Of a stretch of DNA of 35,332 nucleotides, positions 7,530-15,557 are shown one piece after another. How positions within the stretch are numbered: the stretch's first letter is position 1; the number at the start of each line of letters is the position of its first letter. The DNA comes from CABMGU01 sp964508495 (GTDB taxonomy: Archaea; Nanobdellota; Nanobdellia; Woesearchaeales; ARS49), in assembly GCA_964508495.1 (NCBI GenBank), contig CAZDUA010000021.1, positions 1-35,332 on the forward strand. The letters are read 5' to 3'. The translations under genes and the position numbers were made by a program. The notes under the pieces are model-generated. The model had not been told where the DNA came from. It did not search any database and was given only the letters and a program-made list of their open reading frames with translations.

Positions 7530-8743
7530 CTAACATATGCCTATACTTCCAAGTACACCAGCCATTCAGACTAGGCAAGTATACGCTCTTCGACATAGGC
7601 AAGCACACGAGATACTTTGATGAAGTCAAAAACAAAGAAATAATGCACAAAATAGCACAAAAATGTTATTTGCCGACGAACAGCATCATCAAGAAATTAC
7701 TCGAAAAGCACGATGATTTCAAAGTCACGTACAGCATAACAGGCACGGCGCTCGAACAATTCGAAAAATACGCGCCAAACGTGCTCAGAAGCTTCAAAGA
7801 ACTAAACGAAACAGGAAAAGTAGAGTTTTTAGCAGAAACAAGCCACCACTCTTTGAGCTACCTCTTTGACAAAAACGAGTTCTACCACCAAGTCAAAGAA
7901 CACAACAAGCTGATAAAAGAACACTTCGCACAAAAACCAAAAGTGTTCAGAAACACAGAACTAATTTACAACAATGAACTAGCAAAAACAGCAGAACAAC
8001 TAGGATACAAAGCAATACTCGCAGAAGGATGGGACGGCATGCTCGGCTGGAGAAGCCCGAATTACGTCTACAAGCCAGCGGGAACAAGAAAAATCAAACT
8101 ATTGCTGAAAAACTACAGGCTATCAGACGACATAGCATTCAGATTCTCAAACAAACAATGGGACGGCTGGCCATTAACAGCAGAAAAGTACGCGGACTGG
8201 ATAGCGCCAATAATGGGAGATTCTGTGAACTTATTCATGGACTACGAAACATTCGGAGAACACCAATGGGAAGACACAGGAATATTTAACTTCCTGCGAC
8301 ATCTGCCAACAGCACTCAAACACCACAATATCAGCTTCCAACACCCAAGCGATCTGATTAAGACTGAAGCAAGAGAAGAACTCGACGTGCCAAACACGAT
8401 AAGCTGGGCAGACGTAGAAAGAGACACGAGCGCGTGGCTGGGCAACAAAATGCAACAAGCAGCAAGCACAAAACTCTATCAATTAAGAAGTGCAGTATTG
8501 TCAAGCGGAAACGAAGAACTCATAGACGCGTGGAGAAAACTAAGCACGAGCGACCACTTCTACTACATGTGCACCAAATACTTCTCAGACGGAGACGTTC
8601 ACAAATACTTCAACCCATACGACACGCCATACGAGTGCTTCATCACATACATGAACATACTGCAAGACATGGCGCAACAAACCAAAACAAAACCAAGCCT
8701 GCTATCATCAATAACCAGACTGCTCAAAGAGGTGAATGCGTGA
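7526..8743 (+). CDS. GH57 family glycoside hydrolase (alpha-amylase-like)
   Basis: The 405-residue protein shows GH57 landmarks: HQPFR at residues 11-15, FRNTELIYNN with the probable nucleophile Glu145, and FMDYETFGEH with the probable acid/base Asp239. GH57 enzymes act on alpha-1,4- or alpha-1,6-glucans; FRNTELIY is the form seen in the alpha-amylase branch rather than in branching enzymes. There is no signal peptide, so it should act inside the cell on storage glucan. It is coupled by 4-nt overlaps to both the glycosyltransferase and the next small gene. Confidence 0.92.
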   Translation: MTNICLYFQVHQPFRLGKYTLFDIGKHTRYFDEVKNKEIMHKIAQKCYLPTNSIIKKLLEKHDDFKVTYSITGTALEQFEKYAPNVLRSFKELNETGKVEFLAETSHHSLSYLFDKNEFYHQVKEHNKLIKEHFAQKPKVFRNTELIYNNELAKTAEQLGYKAILAEGWDGMLGWRSPNYVYKPAGTRKIKLLLKNYRLSDDIAFRFSNKQWDGWPLTAEKYADWIAPIMGDSVNLFMDYETFGEHQWEDTGIFNFLRHLPTALKHHNISFQHPSDLIKTEAREELDVPNTISWADVERDTSAWLGNKMQQAASTKLYQLRSAVLSSGNEELIDAWRKLSTSDHFYYMCTKYFSDGDVHKYFNPYDTPYECFITYMNILQDMAQQTKTKPSLLSSITRLLKEVNA

Positions 8744-9090
8744 AAAGAGGAAAACAAAAACGAACAAAGACAAAACCAAAGATTACGTTCACAATAACAC
8801 GAAAAACGCTAGGCAAAACGCCGGAACAATACACTTTCCAACTAACTGATGGAAGAAAAATAAAAAGTGTGTACGAGCTGATAGACGAGCTCGAAACAAT
8901 GACAGAAGACACTTTCAAAAAATTCGTCACAGGAACAGAAAACCACTTCGCAAACTGGATAGAACACGTGTTCAGCGAAAAAACATTAGCCGACGAATTA
9001 CGACACGTACACAACCAAATAGACACGCAAAGAGCACTGCTAAAACACCTCGTAAGGGAGCTGACAAAAGAAAATGCTAAACGACGTTAA
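8740..9090 (+). CDS. Stand-alone copy of the operon's repeated ~75-residue domain
   Basis: The 116-residue protein has a basic N-terminus (1-16, KRGKQKRTKTK) and then a helical domain at about residues 30-108: FxLxDGxxIKSxxEL, MTEDTF, and HFANWIEHVFSEKTLADEL. The same pattern recurs in the next gene and at the end of the second transketolase-like subunit (13346-14266). From memory it resembles a small DUF found beside sugar-nucleotide glycosyltransferases (possibly DUF5752); I could not verify this. The start is a GTG at 8740 that overlaps the GH57 stop and is preceded by GAGGTGA. Function unknown; a protein-interaction module of the operon enzymes is the inference. Confidence 0.75.
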   Translation: MKRGKQKRTKTKPKITFTITRKTLGKTPEQYTFQLTDGRKIKSVYELIDELETMTEDTFKKFVTGTENHFANWIEHVFSEKTLADELRHVHNQIDTQRALLKHLVRELTKENAKRR

Positions 9091-9724
9091 ACCAGAAAAC
9101 ACATTCTGGCTAAAAGGCGGAAAGCCAATCAAAAACATCGCAGAACTAGGCAGAGAACTAAAACAAATGACCAACGAAACATTCAACCACCACGCGAATG
9201 ACAGCAAAAATGACTTTGCCAGCTGGATAGAATTCTGCGTGAAAGACAAACAACTCGCAACACTAGTCAAGACAACAAAAAATCCGGAAAGAATGGCAGC
9301 AATAGTAGAAAGAAGAATACAAGAAATGACGGCAATTCCAATAAAACAAGAACAGCCAAAGAAAGAACACACAAAAAGAGTCCAGCAGGCATACCAGCCA
9401 ACCATAATACGCACGAAAAACGTAACTCTACTATCATTCAAGCCAGAAATAATCAAAACACCAAACGTAACACAACTAAAGCTCGCCCGCCAAGTCATCA
9501 AAGCAGGAAAAACAACACCATTAGCAATTGCAGAACAAAAAACTATCATAAAAACAAAACACAAAACGATGCTGAAGCTCAGCACAAAAGAAAACGAAAA
9601 AGAAATCATCATCCACGAAGGAAAACCACACCATTACTCCATCGTACTGCTCGCATCGCACTTAGTGCTCGGACTAGTAGTAGGAGTAGCAGTAGCAATA
9701 CTAGTGCTGGCATTCAACACATGA
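9074..9724 (+). CDS. Tail-anchored membrane protein with the repeated domain
   Basis: The 216-residue protein has three parts. Residues 8-85 are the second copy of the operon domain (FWLKGGKPIKNIAEL, MTNETFNHH, NDFASWIEF). Residues 110-172 hold four imperfect 15-17 residue repeats starting with a (T)I/V-I-K/R-T/A pattern and rich in Lys, Thr and Leu, probably beta strands. Residues 189-213 form one hydrophobic helix near the C-terminus, so it is tail-anchored with the domain most likely facing the cytoplasm. It overlaps the preceding gene by 17 nt and lies 8 nt before pfkB. It may hold soluble operon partners at the membrane (inference). Confidence 0.75.
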   Translation: MLNDVKPENTFWLKGGKPIKNIAELGRELKQMTNETFNHHANDSKNDFASWIEFCVKDKQLATLVKTTKNPERMAAIVERRIQEMTAIPIKQEQPKKEHTKRVQQAYQPTIIRTKNVTLLSFKPEIIKTPNVTQLKLARQVIKAGKTTPLAIAEQKTIIKTKHKTMLKLSTKENEKEIIIHEGKPHHYSIVLLASHLVLGLVVGVAVAILVLAFNT

Positions 9725-9732
9725 GGTGAAAA

Positions 9733-10755
9733 ATGAAATACGACGTCATATGCATCGGAAGCGCGTCAATAGACGTATTCATATCCAGCAAAAGCAAAAC
9801 GCTAGAATACGAAAAAATCCACGCGCACCAAGACGTCTGTCTGCCAATAGGCTCAAAAATACTACTGGACGCAATACACACTGATGTTGGAGGCGGAGGA
9901 GTAAACGTCTCAACAGCATTCGCACGACTAGGCTTCAAAACAGCACTAGTCGCAAAACTAGGAAAAGACGAACACGCAAACACGATCAAAAACTTCCTCA
10001 AAAAAGAAAAAGTTGCATTCTTAGGAAGCAGTTCAACAGGACAAACAGGATACTCAATAATAATCACAAAACTACAAAAAAACAGAACAATACTAACGTA
10101 CAAAGGAAACAACGACAAACTACAAACAAAAGACTTCTCAATGAAGAAATTAAACGCGAAATGGTTCTACCTAGGAACAATGCTGGGACAAAGCCATGCG
10201 ACACAATGCCAAATAGCAAAATACGCAAAGAAAAACAAGATAAAAGTAATCTTCAACCCATCACTCTACCTTGCAGAAAAAGGAGAACGATACCTGAACC
10301 CAATACTTGACGCGTGCCACATACTAATTTTGAACAAAGAAGAAGCACAAGCGCTAACAAGAACAAAAGCAGAAATGCCTGCGCTTCTCAAGAAATTACA
10401 ACAAAAAATACCGATAGTCATCATAACAGACGGGCCAAAAGGAGCACACGCGTACAACGGAATGCAAATGTACACAATGACGCCAAAAGACGTGCCAGTA
10501 ACAGACCCAACAGGAGCAGGAGACTCATTCGCAAGCGCATTCTTGGCAGCACTAATGCACAAACAAGACATCCCAACAGCGCTAAAATGGGGAGCGGCAC
10601 AAGCAAACAGCGTCATACAATACTACGGCGCGACAAATATCCTATTGTCAAAAAAACAAATAATCAAACAAGCACCGCGACAATCGCGAGTAAAAGAGGT
10701 ATCGCCGAACAAGTTCGGCGGAACCTCCTCGAAAAAACTCTCAGAGGTGAGATAA
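9733..10755 (+). CDS. PfkB-family sugar kinase
   Basis: The 340-residue kinase has the PfkB N-terminal signature GGGGVNVSTAFARLG (residues about 55-69) and the C-terminal DPTGAGDSF with catalytic Asp264 and the anion hole before it. The family phosphorylates ribose, fructose, fructose-6-P, nucleosides or related substrates with ATP; the sequence does not settle which. Directly followed by an aldolase, a fructose-6-phosphate or ribose/ribulose-type kinase would fit. AGGTGA precedes the start. The last 25 residues, after KQAPR, are an unusual extension whose DNA folds into two hairpins (10676-10727); the stop overlaps the aldolase start by 1 nt (TAATG). Confidence 0.88.
   Translation: MKYDVICIGSASIDVFISSKSKTLEYEKIHAHQDVCLPIGSKILLDAIHTDVGGGGVNVSTAFARLGFKTALVAKLGKDEHANTIKNFLKKEKVAFLGSSSTGQTGYSIIITKLQKNRTILTYKGNNDKLQTKDFSMKKLNAKWFYLGTMLGQSHATQCQIAKYAKKNKIKVIFNPSLYLAEKGERYLNPILDACHILILNKEEAQALTRTKAEMPALLKKLQQKIPIVIITDGPKGAHAYNGMQMYTMTPKDVPVTDPTGAGDSFASAFLAALMHKQDIPTALKWGAAQANSVIQYYGATNILLSKKQIIKQAPRQSRVKEVSPNKFGGTSSKKLSEVR
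10676..10750 (+). promoter_or_regulatory. Tandem hairpins with an anti-Shine-Dalgarno arm before the aldolase gene
   Basis: CGCGA-CAA-TCGCG (10676-10688) is followed by a long stem: GAGGT (10696-10700), a 2-nt gap, CGCCGAAC-AA-GTTCGGCG (10703-10720), a 2-nt gap, ACCTC (10723-10727). ACCTC is also complementary to the aldolase ribosome site GAGGT at 10744-10748, 16 nt further on. The mRNA can therefore either form the long hairpin and expose the ribosome site, or pair the anti-SD arm with it. This lies inside the 3' end of the pfkB reading frame. Confidence 0.5.
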
Positions 10756-11666
10756 TGTTAGTCACACTAAAAAACATTTTGAAAAAAGCAAACAAAGAGA
10801 ATTACGCAGTCGGCTCTTTCAACGTAAACAACATGGAAATAGTGCAAGCCATCATTAACGCGGCAGTTGCCCAAAAATCACCGGTAATACTGCAAACTTC
10901 TGAAGGAGCGCTATCATATGCAGGAGTTGATTACCTGAAATGCCTTGCGTACACCGCAGCGCAACAAAAAGTGCCAGTAACACTCCACGTCGACCATGGG
11001 AGAGACTTAGATTTGATACGAAAATGCATCAAAGCAGGCTGGACAGGAATAATGTACGACGGAAGCCACCTTCCGTTTGAAGAGAATGTAAAAAATACGA
11101 AAAAAGTCGTGCAATGGGCACACAAAAAAGGAATAGGAGTAGAAGGAGAACTCGGAACAATAGGCGGAGCAGAAGAAAAAATAATTTCACGCCACATAAT
11201 CTACACAGACCCAGAAGCAGCAGTAGAATTTGTCAAAAAAACAGGAGTAGACGCACTCGCAGTAGCAATAGGAACATCACACGGAGCGTACAAGTTCGAA
11301 GGAAGCGCAAGACTAGACATACACCTGCTGAAAGTACTCAAAGAAAAACTGCAAATGCCATTAGTACTGCACGGCGCGTCAGGAGTGCCAGCATGGCTCG
11401 TCACACAAGCAGCAAGATTCGGAGCACAACTAGGAAAGCCAGAAGGAGTGCCAGACGACCAAATCAAAATGGCAGTACAAGCAGGAATAAACAAAATCAA
11501 CACTGATACCGATTTACGACTGGCATTTGACGCAGCAGTACGCAAGTTCCTAGCAGAAAAACCAGAAGACTTCGACCCAAGACACATACTAGCACCAGCA
11601 CGAGACACAATACAACAAGTAGTCGAACACAGAATGCAACTGTTCGGGAGCAGTGGAAAAGCATGA
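10755..11666 (+). CDS. fba: Class II fructose-bisphosphate aldolase family protein
   Basis: The 303-residue enzyme carries class II motifs: the zinc-site HVDHG (His78, His81) with preceding catalytic Asp80, YDGSHLPFEEN, GELGTIGG with the zinc-ligand Glu, GTSHGAYKF and HGASG. It would cleave fructose-1,6-bisphosphate, or condense triose phosphates, with a Zn2+ cofactor. Tagatose-bisphosphate or related ketose-bisphosphate aldolases share these motifs. The ATG at 10755 follows GAGGTGAG and overlaps the pfkB stop by 1 nt; a longer in-frame extension inside pfkB has no start signal. It overlaps rpiB by 4 nt. Confidence 0.93.
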   Translation: MLVTLKNILKKANKENYAVGSFNVNNMEIVQAIINAAVAQKSPVILQTSEGALSYAGVDYLKCLAYTAAQQKVPVTLHVDHGRDLDLIRKCIKAGWTGIMYDGSHLPFEENVKNTKKVVQWAHKKGIGVEGELGTIGGAEEKIISRHIIYTDPEAAVEFVKKTGVDALAVAIGTSHGAYKFEGSARLDIHLLKVLKEKLQMPLVLHGASGVPAWLVTQAARFGAQLGKPEGVPDDQIKMAVQAGINKINTDTDLRLAFDAAVRKFLAEKPEDFDPRHILAPARDTIQQVVEHRMQLFGSSGKA

Positions 11667-12103
11667 TAGTCCACATAGGAGCAGACCACGCAGGGTTTGC
11701 GTTAAAAGAACACTTGAAAAAGTTCCTGCAGGCAAAAGGATACCCTGTCAAAGACCACGGCGCGCACAAACTCGTCAAAACAGACGATTACCCCGACTAC
11801 GCAGCAAAAGTATCCAAATCAGTTCAGAAAAAAGGAATGGGCATCCTAGTCTGCGGCAGTGCAGAAGGCATTTGCATAGCAGCAAACAAAATACGCGGAA
11901 TAAGAGGAGTGGCAGTCTGGAATTTACAGAACGCAAAACTAAGCAGACAACACAACGATGCAAACGTATTGTGCCTGAGCGGATGGCAACTGCCAAAGAA
12001 AACAGCAGAGAAGATTGTGCTGACTTGGATTAAGACGCCGTTCTCAAAAGAAAAAAGACACGTGAGAAGAATAAACAAAATCAAGAGGCTCGAATGGAGA
12101 TAA
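11663..12103 (+). CDS. rpiB: Ribose-5-phosphate isomerase B
   Basis: The 146-residue protein shows the RpiB fold markers GADHAGFALKEHL (residues 7-19), YPDYA, the catalytic-Cys loop VCGSAEGICIAANK (classically CGTGIGMSIAANK), SRQHNDANVLCL and the C-terminal RHVRRI. It interconverts ribose-5-P and ribulose-5-P. The GSAEG variant of the loop is seen in several candidate-phylum relatives, so activity is expected. It overlaps the aldolase by ATGA and the epimerase by 10 nt. Confidence 0.93.
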   Translation: MIVHIGADHAGFALKEHLKKFLQAKGYPVKDHGAHKLVKTDDYPDYAAKVSKSVQKKGMGILVCGSAEGICIAANKIRGIRGVAVWNLQNAKLSRQHNDANVLCLSGWQLPKKTAEKIVLTWIKTPFSKEKRHVRRINKIKRLEWR

Positions 12104-12705
12104 TCCCAGGCATACTCGCAACAACGTTAAAAGAACTCAAAAAACAGCTGGACGCAGTCAGCTGGGCGAAAAAAGTACACATAGACATAATGGACGGAAG
12201 ATTCGTGCCAAATAAGACGATAAGCATGCTGACCTTGAAGAAAGCAATACCGAAAATGGACATGCAAATACACCTCATGGCAGTCAAACCGCACAGGTAC
12301 GTCAACGCGTTCGCGCGAATGGGAGCAAAAGAGCTCATCATCCACAAAGAAGCAACCAAAAAAACAGCAGAAACACTAGAAATGATACGAGAAAAAGGAA
12401 TGAAAGCCGGAATAGCGTTCAACCCGGAAACAAGAATTGACAAGGACTCGCTAATCCACGCGGATATCGCTTTACTAATGACAGTACACCCTGGATTTTC
12501 GGGACAAATGTTCATCAAAAAACCATTACAAAAAATTGCAGAAGCCAGAAAGTACAATCCGACCATAATTATTGGAGTTGATGGCGGAATCAACCATACA
12601 ACCTGCAGAATGGCAAGACAAGCAGACTTCGCAATAGCAACAAGCGATGTAACAAAAGCACAAAACCCAAAGAAATCGTACAAAGAACTGACAAAATGCG
12701 CATAG
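12094..12705 (+). CDS. rpe: Ribulose-phosphate 3-epimerase
   Basis: This 203-residue TIM-barrel enzyme has the epimerase markers HIDIMDGRFVPN (about 29-40), HLMAVKP, MTVHPGFSGQMF with the catalytic Asp partners on neighbouring strands, and GVDGGIN near the phosphate site. It converts ribulose-5-P to xylulose-5-P, the substrate of transketolase. The length is slightly below the usual 215-225 residues. Overlaps of 10 nt on both sides place it firmly inside the operon. Confidence 0.92.
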   Translation: MEIIPGILATTLKELKKQLDAVSWAKKVHIDIMDGRFVPNKTISMLTLKKAIPKMDMQIHLMAVKPHRYVNAFARMGAKELIIHKEATKKTAETLEMIREKGMKAGIAFNPETRIDKDSLIHADIALLMTVHPGFSGQMFIKKPLQKIAEARKYNPTIIIGVDGGINHTTCRMARQADFAIATSDVTKAQNPKKSYKELTKCA

Positions 12706-13358
12706 ACCTACAAAAAAAAGCGGAAAACATCAGAAAAGACATAATCAAACTAGCCCCAACGCCCGACAACCTCGGAGCAGTTGAAATATTAACAGCGCTA
12801 ATCGGAAGCATAAAACACAACCCAAGAAAACCAGACTGGCAAGAAAGAGACAGAGTGTTTGTAACAAACAAAATCTGGCCAGCATGGAGAACAACACTCG
12901 CGCACACAGGATACTTCGCAAAAAAACAACTATTGCAAAACGAAGAACAAGAAATTCACGGTGAATTAAACATCGCAGTAGGAAGCGCGCTCGCGGCAAG
13001 AATGGACGGCAAACCGCACAGAACATACTGCGTGCTGGCAGATGAAGACCACAACAAAGGCGCAACTTGGGAAGCAATACTAATAGCAGGAGCCAAAAAA
13101 TTGAACAACATAACAGCAATCATTGACAGAAACGGCATACAAACAAACGGGTACACAGAAAACATACTCCCACTAGAGCCCTTAAGAGCAAAATACGAAG
13201 CGTTCAACTGGAACGTAATAGAAGTCGACGGGCACGACGTACAACACATAATAGAAGCAATACAGGAAGCAAAAACAACAGTAAAACCAACCGCAATCAT
13301 AGCGCACACAACTCCCGGAAAAGGGATGAAAGAGCTCGAAAACAAATGGACACAATAA
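12696..13358 (+). CDS. Transketolase-like N-terminal subunit, catalytically degenerate
   Basis: The 220-residue protein aligns to the N-terminal (TPP-binding) half of split archaeal transketolases: IRKDIIKL near the start, WEAILIAGAKKLNNITAIIDRNGIQTNG (read in two parts, about 125-137 and 138-152) and AKYEAFNWNVIEVDGHD. Key positions are changed: the SGHPGG loop is APTPDNL (20-26), SKGH is TNKI (57-60), the GSLGQG segment is missing, GDGE is ADED (115-118), and the chain ends before the usual FHG. Metal ligands Asp116 and Asn146 remain. Usual subunits have about 270 residues. The frame is intact and compact, with 10-13 nt overlaps to its neighbours, so this is a maintained protein, perhaps a pseudoenzyme or altered enzyme. 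The comparison is from memory. Confidence 0.8.
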   Translation: MRIDLQKKAENIRKDIIKLAPTPDNLGAVEILTALIGSIKHNPRKPDWQERDRVFVTNKIWPAWRTTLAHTGYFAKKQLLQNEEQEIHGELNIAVGSALAARMDGKPHRTYCVLADEDHNKGATWEAILIAGAKKLNNITAIIDRNGIQTNGYTENILPLEPLRAKYEAFNWNVIEVDGHDVQHIIEAIQEAKTTVKPTAIIAHTTPGKGMKELENKWTQ

Positions 13359-14266
13359 CAGAAGCGCTAAAAGAACTAGCACGGCACAAAGACATAGTTG
13401 TGATCTTACAAGACACAACAACACCATTCGCAGAAGAACACCCGGAAAAAACAATACACTGCGGAACCACAGAGCCAGACGGAATAGCAAAAGGACTCGC
13501 GCTGGAAGGAAAAACACCTATAATAATCACAAAAAACACGATCAAAATAATCACGAGCATAAACTCAGAAACAACAACAATAACGCCGGCAGACACAGCA
13601 CAGCTCAAAAAAGCCATAATCTCTGCCAGCACAATAAAAGGGCAAACGCACATTAAAACAGAACACGCCAAGCCAACAAAAGAAAAAACGCCGCTAACAC
13701 CCGGCAAAGCAGACATACTCCGCAAAGGCAAAGATTGCACAATAATAGCAGGCGGAGAAGCACTAAAAGAAGCATTAATTGCTGCTGACAAGCTCGCCGG
13801 CCACGACATACAATGCACCGTGCTAAACTCTCACACAACGCCAGCAGACAAGCACGCAATAATCAACAGCGCAAGAATAACAGGATGCATAGTAGACGCT
13901 TCTGACGCTCAAGTTTCAGAAATACTAAGCCAGCACTATCCAGTCCCGATAAAGAAATCAGAACCGAAAACAGAAAACATAATTCGAGCAGTAAAACAAG
14001 CAATACAACAAAGAAAAAAAGAGCAAACAATACACGAAGACCTGCAATTCAAACTACACAACGGAGAAAACATCAAAAACCTGCCAGAACTGCACAAAGC
14101 GCTGATAACAATGAACGAAGAAACGTTCAAACACCACTGCAACGAGCACAAAAACGATTTCAGCACTTGGATGAGAGAAGTATTAAAAGAAACAACACTA
14201 TCAAAACAAATAGAAACAACAAAAAAAGACGAAATAATACAAACAATCGCAAGATGGCTCCAATAA
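13346..14266 (+). CDS. Transketolase-like C-terminal subunit fused to the operon domain
   Basis: Residues 1-225 of 306 match the pyrimidine-binding and C-terminal transketolase domains: KDIVVILQD, HCGTTEPDGIAKGLALEGKTP in place of NVGIAEQNMMGIAAGLAL (Glu43 kept, two residues lost) and TIIAGGEALKEAL. The roughly 60 residues that normally follow, with the HGGI and SHQ motifs, are absent. Residues 233-306 are a third copy of the domain in the proteins at 8740 and 9074: FKLHNGENIKNLPEL, MNEETFKHH, NDFSTWMREVL. I know of no transketolase with this tail. Overlaps of 13 nt link it to the N-subunit and to NAD kinase. Confidence 0.8.
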   Translation: MDTITEALKELARHKDIVVILQDTTTPFAEEHPEKTIHCGTTEPDGIAKGLALEGKTPIIITKNTIKIITSINSETTTITPADTAQLKKAIISASTIKGQTHIKTEHAKPTKEKTPLTPGKADILRKGKDCTIIAGGEALKEALIAADKLAGHDIQCTVLNSHTTPADKHAIINSARITGCIVDASDAQVSEILSQHYPVPIKKSEPKTENIIRAVKQAIQQRKKEQTIHEDLQFKLHNGENIKNLPELHKALITMNEETFKHHCNEHKNDFSTWMREVLKETTLSKQIETTKKDEIIQTIARWLQ

Positions 14267-14943
14267 AAATAGCAATCTACGGAAAAACGCCGGAAAGCAA
14301 AGCACAATTACAAAAAGAAATACGAAAATCAGGATTCATTCTCGACGAAAACAAGCCGGAAATAGTCATATCATACGGGGGAGACGGAACATTCCTCTGG
14401 GCAGAAAGAAAATACCCCGGAATACCAAAAGCACTCTTCAGATACAGCAACGTGTGCAAAAAATGCCACAATTTGCCGATTACACACGCACTTCAGTTAA
14501 TCAAAAAAAGAAAATACAGGCTAATCCCCCACAAAAAACTGCAGGCAAAAGTGGACAAGACCGTTCTATTGGCAACAAACGACATCGTAATCAGAAATTC
14601 TCTTCCAACGCACGCAATAAGATTCACGATAAAAATAAACGGCAAAGAAAGCATAGAATACATCGGAGACGGAATAGTAATAGCAACAACATTCGGCTCA
14701 ACAGGATACTTCCACAGCATAACACGGCAGAAATTCAGCAAGGGAATAGGAATCGCGTTCAACAATACAACAGTTGAACAAAAACCAATATTCCTGCCGG
14801 AAAAAGCAAGAATAGAATTCACATTAACACGAGGAGAAGCATTCGTCGTAACAGACAACGAACCAAGAATGATACTACTAACGCCAGGAAAAAGCGTCAC
14901 AATAACAACAAGCAGCAAAAAAGTAAAACTAGTCTCGTTCTAA
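14254..14943 (+). CDS. nadK: NAD kinase (PpnK family)
   Basis: The 229-residue enzyme has the diagnostic GGDGTFLW (residues 42-49), the TND motif and FGSTGYFHS. It makes NADP from NAD with ATP or polyphosphate. It is shorter than most NAD kinases (about 270-300), which is common in small archaeal genomes. The ATG at 14254 overlaps the transketolase-like gene by 13 nt and it is the last gene of the operon; the convergent gene ends 4 nt inside it. Its place beside pentose-phosphate genes fits NADPH supply. Confidence 0.92.
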   Translation: MAPIKIAIYGKTPESKAQLQKEIRKSGFILDENKPEIVISYGGDGTFLWAERKYPGIPKALFRYSNVCKKCHNLPITHALQLIKKRKYRLIPHKKLQAKVDKTVLLATNDIVIRNSLPTHAIRFTIKINGKESIEYIGDGIVIATTFGSTGYFHSITRQKFSKGIGIAFNNTTVEQKPIFLPEKARIEFTLTRGEAFVVTDNEPRMILLTPGKSVTITTSSKKVKLVSF

Positions 14944-15557
14944 TACTCAGAAAAAGTCTGCGTAATCATCAAACCTGACTTCGGAGCCGGATTATAGAAC
15001 CTTGGAGGAGGAATCCTGCCTATTAAGGCCACAGGGCCTGGAGAAACGTCCATGTCATCAAAAGGCTCAACAGTAATCTCAACAAAATCATACGGGTCAA
15101 AATAATTATCAATCACGTAATGCGAAGTGCCAATGCCGCCAAAGCCAGTCGTGAAAGTGCCCACTGACAAGCGCTGACCAGTTTCCGCATCAACAAGCCA
15201 AGTCTCAAACTGAGAGTTAATCTCATAAGAAGGAGGCAAGTCCTTAGTCATAATGTTCACCTGCGCCCTAGGATAACCATACCAAGTAGAACTTCTAACC
15301 CGTGCAGTGCCGCGAGGGTACAAAGGAGCATAACCTCCTCTTCCAACACCCTTAAAGTGTTCGACTTCAACCGGGCTCAAGTAAACAGTAGTATCGATAC
15401 GCGCAAAATTAACACGCGGATCATAATGCGTAACCCTCTCAACACCATAACGCCTTGGAGCATCAATAGGAGTCTTATAGCTCGTCTCAGGAACAATAGC
15501 AAGAACTGTCAAACTCAACAAAGCAATCGCTGTCACGAAAATCGCGAGCTTTCTCAT
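14940..15557 (-). CDS. Secreted protein, paralogue of the upstream gene
   Basis: The 205-residue protein begins with a signal peptide (MRKLAIFVTAIALLSLTVLA, cleavage near residue 20). The body has beta-rich blocks with ARVRSST, QVNIMTKDLPP, FETWLVDAETGQRLSVGTF and GPVALIGRI that match, in the same order, the gene at 15554-16354, so the two are tandem duplicates. The E-x-W-L-V-D and late V-x-L-I-G blocks recall extracellular anti-sigma-K (RskA-type) domains of bacteria, a weak resemblance from memory. It shares a 4-nt ATGA overlap with the upstream paralogue and ends 4 nt inside nadK from the other strand. Confidence 0.75.
   Translation of the reverse strand: MRKLAIFVTAIALLSLTVLAIVPETSYKTPIDAPRRYGVERVTHYDPRVNFARIDTTVYLSPVEVEHFKGVGRGGYAPLYPRGTARVRSSTWYGYPRAQVNIMTKDLPPSYEINSQFETWLVDAETGQRLSVGTFTTGFGGIGTSHYVIDNYFDPYDFVEITVEPFDDMDVSPGPVALIGRIPPPRFYNPAPKSGLMITQTFSEY

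Noticed and set aside
9040..9612. 190-codon open frame on the minus strand opposite the tail-anchored gene
   Set aside because: Result of the A/C-rich coding strand, which yields few stops on the opposite strand; Phe/Ser/Val-rich, no start signal.
10314..10754. Longer aldolase reading frame reaching into pfkB
   Set aside because: The upstream part is Arg/Asn/Thr-rich shadow sequence; the aldolase motifs begin at 10755 after a good ribosome site.
12696..14266. Transketolase pair as pseudogenes
   Set aside because: Both frames are open with tight overlaps, typical codon use and a fused extra domain, which decay would not preserve.
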